Source of the DNA: Pelagibacterium nitratireducens
GTDB lineage: Bacteria; Pseudomonadota; Alphaproteobacteria; Rhizobiales; Devosiaceae
Direction of reading: 5' to 3'
DNA length: 64,000 nt
Assembly (NCBI RefSeq): GCF_037044555.1
Contig: NZ_CP146275.1
Location: forward strand, 1,406,501-1,470,500
The notes under the pieces are model-generated. The model searched no databases. It was not told the DNA's origin and saw nothing but the letters and a program-made list of their open reading frames with translations. A program made the position numbers and the translations under genes. Shown here piece by piece: positions 56,600 to 64,000 of the stretch (positions within the stretch are counted from its first letter, which is position 1; every line of letters starts with the position of its first letter).

Positions 56600-56627
56600 A
56601 TTTTAGCGCCAACAATGGCGCTAAAAT
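56600..56627 (+). terminator. Perfect 12-bp inverted repeat after the Hpt gene
   Basis: ATTTTAGCGCCA-ACAA-TGGCGCTAAAAT. The stem begins at the stop codon; its A/T ends give a short T-tract in both directions, so terminator is likely, but an operator is not excluded. Confidence 0.6.
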
Positions 56628-56743
56628 CCATGGACTTGTGCGTTCGGTAGCCCCACATTTGCGTTTGTTGATGCGCTTGTGTGTGCGGGATGGTTTTCCT
56701 ATATCCGGGGCACCTCACAGATTTATCCCCGGAGCCCTTTTCC

Positions 56744-57064
56744 ATGCCTATGATCACGTTCGTTGAACCCGATGGCGCGCGCCGCGAAGTCGAAGCGGAA
56801 AATGGTGCGACACTGATGGAGACGGCGATCCGCAATGGGGTGCGCGGCATCGTGGCCGAGTGCGGCGGGGCGTGTACCTGCGCGACGTGCCATGTGTATG
56901 TGGAAGAGGAATGGTATGGGGTGACGGGCGGCCCCTCCTCGATGGAAGAGGACATGCTCGATTTCGCTTTCGACGTCAAAGACACCAGCCGGCTTTCATG
57001 CCAGATCAAGATCCGCGACGATCTCGATGGGCTGGTCGTGAACGTGCCGAGCCGCCAAGGGTAG
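56744..57064 (+). CDS. [2Fe-2S] ferredoxin (adrenodoxin type)
   Basis: A 106-residue ferredoxin. The cluster ligands are in AECGGACTCATCHVYV (C-x5-C-x2-C) and the fourth Cys in RLSCQIKI, spaced as in adrenodoxin/FdxB ferredoxins. The acidic partner-binding patch SSMEEDMLDFAFD lies between. These proteins feed electrons to P450s, Fe-S assembly or haem synthesis. ATG 56744 has GGAG 9 nt upstream. It stands alone, followed by a repeat and a terminator. Confidence 0.92.
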   Translation: MPMITFVEPDGARREVEAENGATLMETAIRNGVRGIVAECGGACTCATCHVYVEEEWYGVTGGPSSMEEDMLDFAFDVKDTSRLSCQIKIRDDLDGLVVNVPSRQG

Positions 57065-57102
57065 GATCGGCGACGGTCTATCAGGAGTGTTCTCCGCCCT
57101 CT

Positions 57103-57187
57103 TCCCCCGGCGAAAGCGGGGTCCAGCAGCATCAACCACGAAATCACCGCCTGATGACGCTCCCGTGGGCCCCGGCTTTCGCCGGGG
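57103..57187. repeat. Palindromic intergenic repeat (CCCCGGCGAAAGCGGGGTCC type)
   Basis: CCCCCGGCGAAAGCGGGG (57105 on) and GGCCCCGGCTTTCGCCGGGG (57168-57187) are inverted copies flanking a ~40-bp centre. This kind of element is widespread in alphaproteobacterial intergenic DNA. Confidence 0.65.
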
Positions 57188-57223
57188 CAGCGAAGGGAGC
57201 TAAACCCGCGCGTCCGAATGCAA

Positions 57224-57255
57224 AAGGCCCCGCCGAAGCGGGGCCTTGTTTTTTT
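57224..57255 (+). terminator. Strong rho-independent terminator after the ferredoxin gene
   Basis: AAGGCCCCGC-CGAA-GCGGGGCCTT, a perfect 10-bp stem with CGAA tetraloop, followed by G and seven T. Confidence 0.9.
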
Positions 57256-57264
57256 GCAAAGGGA

Positions 57265-59082
57265 TCAGTTCAGTTCGAACCTGTCGAACAGTTCGACTTC
57301 GCCTTGCGGGTCGGTGGTGTCGAAGACGTAGGAGCTGACGGTCGTCCCGTCGGGGCCGGTTTCGAGGACCGAGAACGCGGTCAGCTCGTTGCTGGCGATG
57401 CAGGGGAGGTCTTCGCCCGAGGATGCATTGGTCATTGGCGAAAACTCGGTGGGCATGACCGGTTCGTAGCCGTGCGGATCGCCGGTGACGGCGTAGTCGG
57501 CCGGATCGTAATCGAAACCGGAGGGGGCATTGCCGCGGGCCTGGTGGCCTTCGACGTAGCAACCATAGTTGTTGCCGACATTGGAGGTCTCGAGGATGTT
57601 CATACCGGCCGGGTTCACGAAGCGATACCAAACATGGGAATGGCCGGTGTGGACGAGCTGCACGCCGGCGTCCGAAAGGAGCGGTTCGACGTGGTTGACG
57701 AACATATCGGCATCGACCGGATAGTCGTAACGCACGCCGGTCAAACGGCCAGCCTCGTCATAGTCGAGGATCTGTTCGGGGTTCGCGTAGGCGGGAATGG
57801 AATTGTCGCCCATGCCGTGTGACGGGTGGTGCATGAGCGCGAGCTTGACCGGAGCCGACTTGAATTGCTCGCTTTCGAGCACGGAAACCAGCCAGTCATA
57901 CTGCTCAGAGCCTTCGGCCATATCCTCGAAGATGAATTCGCCCCATCCCCAATTGTCGGGGGTGTCGAGGTCGGCTGCCGCCTCGCGGTATTTGCCGCGA
58001 ACGCCTTCATCCTGCGAGGGGGACCGCCAGATGCGGGTGCCATAAAGCCCGATCATGAACACATCGCCGTAGCGGATGGCGTAATAGGTCTCTTCGCCCG
58101 GGCCGTCCGCGGGGAGGGTGAAGATTTCCTCATAGGTGGTGGTGTTGAACGAATTGTCGGCGATCCACTGTTCGCGGATTTGCGCGTCGCCCGAGGGGTT
58201 GTAGAGGTCGGCATTGGCTTCATAGAGCGCTTCGGCAACGGCGCGGGGACGCGGGTCGTTGAACTGGCTGCCCAGCGCGGTGGCGGGATTGTAGCGGCCC
58301 ATCACTTCGTGGTTGCCGATGACCGGGAACAGCGGGGCGTTCTGGATGATTTCGCCGCCGTGATAGGTGGTCGTCGTGTCGAACGTGATATCGCCCTCGG
58401 TGCGCGACTGGGCCAGCGCATAGGCGGCGTGGCCCTGAAGGCCGGGGAAGAAGGCAAAGCCGCGATTGTCGTCGAACCATTCCGAGGCGCGGTCGGGGAT
58501 ATTCTGGAGATCGCCGGAAAAGAACACGGCGTCGAGTTCGCCGACATTTTCGGCGATCTTTTGCATGTTGGTCGGGGTCATCGGCTTGAGCTGATGATCG
58601 GAGGTCAAAAGGATGCGCAGGGGCTGCCCTTCGGCGGGAAGCGGGGCGAGGGAAAATTCCCGGCTTTCGACGGTCTCGCCATTCTCGTCCGCCGAGCGCA
58701 CGAAATAAGCCTCGCGCTCGCCGGCCGTGAGGCCGTCCACATAGGCTTCGTGACGCCAGACGTCGCGGGCCGTGGTGGCGGAGAAGACCGAGCCGTCACC
58801 ATTCTGGGTGCCGACCCAGGACTGGTTGTCCTCGGCCAGACGGCTCATCTTTATGGTTTCGGCGGCAAATTCGCGCTCGCCGACGACGACTGTGTGGTCC
58901 TCGCCTTCGAACTCGGTGAACCACACGACGTGGACGCCGTCCTGGGTGGGGAGTTGAAGGAAGGGGTCGGTCAACAAGCGCTCATCGGCCTGGCTGGCCT
59001 GGGCCATCGCTGGGATGGGGGTGCAAAGGGCGGTTGCGGCAAGAAGGCCGGCAAGGAAAAGGGTTCTGGGGGCGGGAGTCAT
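57265..59082 (-). CDS. Secreted purple-acid-phosphatase-like metallophosphoesterase
   Basis: A 605-residue protein with a signal peptide (RTLFLAGLLAATALCTPIPAMAQA). Residues ~40-150 resemble the N-terminal beta-sandwich domain of purple acid phosphatases (GVHVVWFTEFEGEDHTVVVG). The calcineurin-like catalytic domain has LLTSDHQL, FFSGDLQNIPD, VIGNHEVMGR, LMHHPSHG and VHTGHSHVW, the metal-binding series in order. It probably releases phosphate from organic esters in the periplasm or outside. A four-unit Pho box 51-90 bp upstream points to induction by phosphate starvation. It converges on the ferredoxin gene across a terminator. Confidence 0.85.
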   Translation of the reverse strand: MTPAPRTLFLAGLLAATALCTPIPAMAQASQADERLLTDPFLQLPTQDGVHVVWFTEFEGEDHTVVVGEREFAAETIKMSRLAEDNQSWVGTQNGDGSVFSATTARDVWRHEAYVDGLTAGEREAYFVRSADENGETVESREFSLAPLPAEGQPLRILLTSDHQLKPMTPTNMQKIAENVGELDAVFFSGDLQNIPDRASEWFDDNRGFAFFPGLQGHAAYALAQSRTEGDITFDTTTTYHGGEIIQNAPLFPVIGNHEVMGRYNPATALGSQFNDPRPRAVAEALYEANADLYNPSGDAQIREQWIADNSFNTTTYEEIFTLPADGPGEETYYAIRYGDVFMIGLYGTRIWRSPSQDEGVRGKYREAAADLDTPDNWGWGEFIFEDMAEGSEQYDWLVSVLESEQFKSAPVKLALMHHPSHGMGDNSIPAYANPEQILDYDEAGRLTGVRYDYPVDADMFVNHVEPLLSDAGVQLVHTGHSHVWYRFVNPAGMNILETSNVGNNYGCYVEGHQARGNAPSGFDYDPADYAVTGDPHGYEPVMPTEFSPMTNASSGEDLPCIASNELTAFSVLETGPDGTTVSSYVFDTTDPQGEVELFDRFELN

Positions 59083-59132
59083 CGCGTCCTGTCTCCTGTG
59101 GGGAACTCACAGGATGGCTCTACGATCAGGGG

Positions 59133-59172
59133 CTTACAGGGGTGTGACAGGGAAATGTCGGCGCGGTGACAG
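59133..59172 (-). promoter_or_regulatory. Pho box array (PhoB binding site), four units
   Basis: On the minus strand four 7-bp units at exact 11-bp spacing read CTGTCAC, CCGACAT, CTGTCAC, CTGTAAG (59172 down to 59133). The PhoB consensus is CTGTCAT repeated every 11 bp. The last unit is 51 bp from the phosphatase start codon. Confidence 0.75.
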
Positions 59173-59190
59173 CAGCGCACAAAAAGAAAG

Positions 59191-59316
59191 GCCCCCTCAC
59201 CCGGACCTTGCTTTGCAAGCTCCGACCTCTCCCCCCAAGGGAGAGGTACGAACCCGCGAGCGCGGGGATATACCTCTCCTTTGGGGAAATGGGCGCGGAG
59301 CGGTGGGTGAGGGAGG
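59191..59316. repeat. Palindromic intergenic repeat (CTCACCC ... GGGTGAG type)
   Basis: Outer arms CCCCTCACCC and GTGGGTGAGGG, inner arms ACCTCTCCCCCCAAGGGAGAGGT and TACCTCTCCTTTGGGG; the pattern belongs to a family of hairpin elements common in Hyphomicrobiales intergenic regions. No coding capacity. Confidence 0.65.
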
Positions 59317-59462
59317 CTTTTGGTTATTCTCCAGCGCGCCAGTCGTGTTTTTCGCGCCGGTGGCGAGAGGGAAATTTATTCGCGCATTGCGACCTTGGCC
59401 GCGCGCGGTGTTCCAAGGGCTTCCTGCCCAGGGAAATAAGTCTCCGAACGCCGTTGTTGCGC

Positions 59463-59491
59463 TTGCTGGATGGGCCGGAAACCCCTAATTT
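59463..59491 (+). promoter_or_regulatory. Possible promoter of the cysG cluster
   Basis: TTGCTG (59463-59468), 17-nt spacer, TAATTT (59486-59491), about 90 bp upstream of cysG. The rest of 59317-59583 holds no credible gene. Confidence 0.35.
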
Positions 59492-59583
59492 TGCGCATGT
59501 TTGGCTGTGCGTGTGTCCTCCCGATGCCGCCGCCAGTTCCAAAAACTGAACCGATCTCGTTTACGGCCAGGAGACCCTCACCC

Positions 59584-60978
59584 GTGGCACGGCTTAACAC
59601 ATTCCCGGTTTCGGTCGCGGTCAAAGGGCGGCGCATCGTCATTGTGGGCGGCGACGAGGAAGCCCTGGCCAAGGCGCGGCTGGCGGCCAAGACCAGCGCG
59701 GAAGTGGTTCTGTTCGCCCACGAATTCGAGGCCGATTTTTCAGGGCTGGACGTGACGCTGGTTGCTCGGTCGGTCGAGCCGGACGATTTTGCCAATGCGG
59801 CGCTGGCCTTTGTGGCCGACCATGGGCCGGAGGGCGCGCGGGCACTAAAGCTGGCGCGCGAGGCGGGCGTTCCGGTCAATGAAGTCGACGTTCCCGAAAA
59901 CTGCGATTTTTTTACTCCGGCCATTGTCGACCGGGCACCGATTTCGATTGCCATTTCGTCCGAAGGCGATGCGCCGGTGCTGGCGCGGCTGGTGCGGGCA
60001 AAGATCGAGGCGATGTTTTCGCCCCGGCTTGGCGATATCGCGCGGCTGGCCGGATCGATGCGCGACAAGGTTGCAGCCCTGCTATCCGATGGGGTGGCGC
60101 GGCGGCGGTATTACGAGGCGCTGGTGACGGCGCCGGGCATCGAAGGTGCGCTTGCCGCCGGAGAGGGCGAGGCGCGAGCCGATGCGCTGCTGGCCGAACA
60201 TGCCGGTGCGGCATCGGGCAATGGCCTGGTGTGGCTGATCGGGGCTGGGCCGGGGGCAGAGGATCTGCTGACGCTGCGCGCCCAACGCCTGTTGCAGGAA
60301 GCGGACGTTATCGTTCACGACCAGTTGGTGCCCTCCGCTGTCGTCGAAATGGGGCGGCGCGATGCCGACCGGATTTCGGTGGGCAAGGCCAAAGGGCATC
60401 ACTCGTTTTCGCAGGCCCAGATCAACACGCTGATCGTGCGGCTGGCGGGTGAAGGCAAGAAGGTCGCGCGGCTCAAATCGGGCGATCCGATGGTGTTCGG
60501 GCGCGCGGGCGAGGAAATCGCGGCATTGCGCAAGGCTGGCATCGACTATTCCATTGTGCCGGGCGTGACCTCGGCGCTGGCTGCGGCAGCAGATACGGCA
60601 ACGCCGGTGACGCTGCGCAAGGTCTCCTCGGGGTTCGTTTTCGCCACGGCGCATGGCGCCGACAATTCCGATCTTGCCCATTGGGCGTCGCTGGCCCAGT
60701 CGGGGCTGACGCTGGGGCTTTACATGGGCAAGTCGATTGCCGGGCAGGTGGCGGGCGATCTCATGGCGCAGGGGCTTTCGGGCGCGGTGCCAGTGGGGAT
60801 CGTGGTCAATGCCGGGCGGGCCGACAAGACGCTTTATGCGGGAACTGTCGGCGGGCTGGCGTCGGGCGCAATCGATTTTGCCGATGGGCCGGCGATCATC
60901 TTTATCGGCGAAGCGGTGGCCGAAGGCGATTGGGCTCAGGCCGAGGCGATTGCGGCGCAGGTGGAGCGGGTGGCGTGA
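59584..60978 (+). CDS. cysG: Siroheme synthase (trifunctional CysG)
   Basis: A 464-residue fusion. The N-terminal precorrin-2 dehydrogenase/ferrochelatase domain has VAVKGRRIVIVGGDEEALAKARLAAK (region) and the chelatase Asp region; the C-terminal uroporphyrinogen III methyltransferase has VWLIGAGPGAEDLLTLRAQRLLQEADVIVHD (region), RLKSGDPMVFGRAGEE and VPGVTSALAAAA. It makes the siroheme needed by CysI, encoded downstream. GTG 59584 is chosen by family start (ARLNTFPVSVAV), with AGGAG 12 nt upstream. It heads the sulfate assimilation cluster. Confidence 0.94.
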   Translation: MARLNTFPVSVAVKGRRIVIVGGDEEALAKARLAAKTSAEVVLFAHEFEADFSGLDVTLVARSVEPDDFANAALAFVADHGPEGARALKLAREAGVPVNEVDVPENCDFFTPAIVDRAPISIAISSEGDAPVLARLVRAKIEAMFSPRLGDIARLAGSMRDKVAALLSDGVARRRYYEALVTAPGIEGALAAGEGEARADALLAEHAGAASGNGLVWLIGAGPGAEDLLTLRAQRLLQEADVIVHDQLVPSAVVEMGRRDADRISVGKAKGHHSFSQAQINTLIVRLAGEGKKVARLKSGDPMVFGRAGEEIAALRKAGIDYSIVPGVTSALAAAADTATPVTLRKVSSGFVFATAHGADNSDLAHWASLAQSGLTLGLYMGKSIAGQVAGDLMAQGLSGAVPVGIVVNAGRADKTLYAGTVGGLASGAIDFADGPAIIFIGEAVAEGDWAQAEAIAAQVERVA

Positions 60979-61009
60979 TGGCGACTGCGCTTGGCGTTTC
61001 AATCGCAGC

Positions 61010-61145
61010 GTCATTGTCGGGCTTGACCCGGCAATCTGCAGTGGCGCCGCTGGCGCAGACGGTGTTCGCGGCACCAGCCGTGCGACACACTTCTGCTGCG
61101 TACAATGGTGGCGAGGCGGATCCCCGGGTCAGGCCCGAGGATGAC
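61010..61145. repeat. Palindromic intergenic repeat (GTCATTGTCGGGCTTGACCC type)
   Basis: GTCATTGTCGGGCTTGACCC (61010 on) and its inverted counterpart ending GGGTCAGGCCCGAGGATGAC (61126-61145) flank a ~80-bp centre. Located between cysG and DUF2849 within the sulfate cluster. This is a common alphaproteobacterial interspersed element. Confidence 0.7.
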
Positions 61146-61232
61146 GGTGGTTGGGTTGGGCAGCGCTGTCGAATGTCGTCCATATGTCGCCTCTAAAATG
61201 AATCCGATGGTTTCTGTAACGTATTGAGTGAA

Positions 61233-61527
61233 ATGACGAAAATCCTCACAGGCAATGAACTGCTCTCCGGGGCGACCGTGTATCTCGATCCGCAAGGCAA
61301 TTGGGTTGAGGACATTCAGGCGGCGCGGGTGTTTGGCAAGGACGAGACCGAGGCGCTGGACGCTGCCATGGCCGGGACAAGGGCGACGGGGCGGATTCTG
61401 AGCCTTGAAACCGAGGACGTCGAAACGATCAATGGCGCGATTCACGCCAACCGCATCCGTGAGCGCATCCGGTCCGAAGGGCCGACGGCTCCGCGCTTTG
61501 ACCGCCAGCATCTGGGCGAGGACGAAC

Positions 61528-61541
<14 letters not shown>
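61233..61541 (+). CDS. DUF2849 protein of the sulfite reductase cluster
   Basis: A 102-residue cytoplasmic protein beginning MTKILTGNELLSGATVYLD and continuing EALDAAMAGTRATGRILS, matching DUF2849, which is regularly found immediately before cysI in alphaproteobacteria. Its job is unknown; the context suggests an accessory of siroheme sulfite reductase. A TTG at 61224 could add three residues. Its 3' end overlaps cysI by 14 bp. Confidence 0.85.
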
Positions 61542-63172
<1,631 letters not shown>

Positions 63173-63186
<14 letters not shown>

Positions 63187-64000
63187 CTCCATCATCAGTG
63201 CCGGCGAACCCAGGCCGGACAAGCTGCGCCAGCTCGGTATTCTCTCGCTCAACGGCATGTTCGACGAGATGGACGCCGAGGGCGTGCTGCGTCAGGCGGT
63301 CGAGGAATTGCTGCCGGGTGAGATCGCCATGGTGTCCTCGTTCGGGGCGGATTCGGCGGTGCTTTTGCATCTGGTGTCCAAGGTCGATCAGAAGCTGCCG
63401 GTCTATTTTCTCGAGACGGGCAAGCATTTTGCCGAGACGCTCGATTATGTGGAAACGTTGAAAGCGCGGTTCGGGCTGACCAATGTGATTACGCTCTATC
63501 CCGACAGCGCCGACATCAAGCGGTTCGATCCCGATGGGACGCTATGGGAGAATGATCCGGATTCGTGCTGTCATATCCGCAAGACCGAACCGCTCGAAAA
63601 GGTGCTCGAGGGTTATGGTGGCTGGGTGACCGGGCGCAAGCGGTTCCAGACCGCCGAGCGGGGCGTGCTGCCGCATTTCGAGCTCACCAGCGACGATCGC
63701 ATCAAGGTCAATCCATTGGCCTACTTTACCCATGAGGACATTGATGCGTACAAGGCGGCCCATGGGCTGCCCGAGCATCCGCTGTTCGAGCGCGGGTACA
63801 AGTCCATAGGCTGTGCTCCGTGCACCAGCGCCGTGGCGGAAGGGGAAGATCCCCGGGCCGGCCGTTGGCGCGGGCGCGACAAGCGTGAGTGCGGCATTCA
63901 TTTCGATTTCAATGGGAGCATCGCGAAACCGGTGAGCCAATCTTCTTTGACTCTCTATAAGGACGGTGCGTTCAGGGCCGATCCCTGGCGCGCCTGGGCC
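63173..64000 (+). CDS. cysH: Adenylylsulfate reductase CysH, fused in frame to a DUF934-like start (3' end outside window)
   Basis: 276 residues are visible and the frame is open at the edge. The PAPS reductase fold motif is SSFGADSAVLLHLV; the [4Fe-4S] ligands DSCCHIRK and GCAPCTSAV mark the APS-using type, and the redox-active Cys is in ECGIHFD. AGGAGG at 63161 precedes ATG 63173. After GIHFDFNGS the frame continues, with no stop, into SLTLYKDGAFRADPWRAW, which resembles the start of DUF934, normally a separate downstream gene in this cluster. The fusion is directly seen; the DUF934 assignment rests on ~17 residues. Confidence 0.9.

Overview
The window is chromosomal DNA from an alphaproteobacterium, most likely of the order Hyphomicrobiales (a Devosia- or Pelagibacterium-like organism; this is inference from gene content, not a database match). 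The pointers are high GC with GTG and TTG starts, a circularly permuted two-piece tmRNA, an alphaproteobacterial SspB, a giant coiled-coil protein resembling the Agrobacterium growth pole ring protein, a CtrA-type site, and several Hyphomicrobiales-style palindromic intergenic repeats. I see no phage, insertion sequence, CRISPR array or resistance island. It reads as ordinary core chromosome with many short operons.

Layout. 0-4.4 kb: the end of an AsmA-like envelope protein, a small ribbon-helix-helix protein, the ClpXP adaptor sspB and the tmRNA gene whose tag SspB would recognise. 4.5-11.4 kb: thyA, a DUF4424 protein, a MazG-like pyrophosphohydrolase, a GreA/GreB factor, a GNAT gene, folA, and hflK-hflC-DUF2065 for membrane protease control. 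11.6-20.3 kb: GNAT, serB/miaA divergent pair, a Ca/Na antiporter, a YbaK-type deacylase, a DJ-1-like protein, pncA-pncB for NAD salvage, a MATE exporter and a glycine-zipper lipoprotein. 20.4-33 kb: branched-chain amino acid genes (ilvI-ilvH behind a transcription attenuator, ilvC, leuA behind a Leu-rich small ORF), interspersed with pdxJ, an FMN reductase, a TetR regulator with a palindromic operator, a DHFR-like reductase, an FAD monooxygenase and a PhzF protein.

33-50.5 kb: a nuclease-family protein, an Aat-type aminoacyl-transferase, an exported MsrA, tRNA-Lys(CTT), a FemAB-like/flippase/GNAT envelope group, acs, a CHASE2-PAS-GGDEF-EAL phosphodiesterase, an exported NagZ, a LysE exporter, two tandem LpxH-like phosphoesterases around an MFS transporter, and a GT4 glycosyltransferase. 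50.6-57 kb: a 1767-residue growth-pole-ring-like protein built from 11-residue repeats, a shared intergenic region with a perfect CtrA-type site, an Hpt phosphotransfer protein and a [2Fe-2S] ferredoxin. 57-64 kb: a secreted phosphatase behind a four-unit Pho box, then the assimilatory sulfate reduction cluster cysG-DUF2849-cysI-cysH, where cysH runs in frame into a DUF934-like start at the window edge.

The most interesting signals are the 11-residue (33-nt) repeat architecture and CtrA-site context of the growth-pole protein, the ssrA-sspB pairing, the ilv attenuator and possible leu leader, the Pho box array, the Aat protein lacking a usually conserved Glu, and the cysH-DUF934 fusion.
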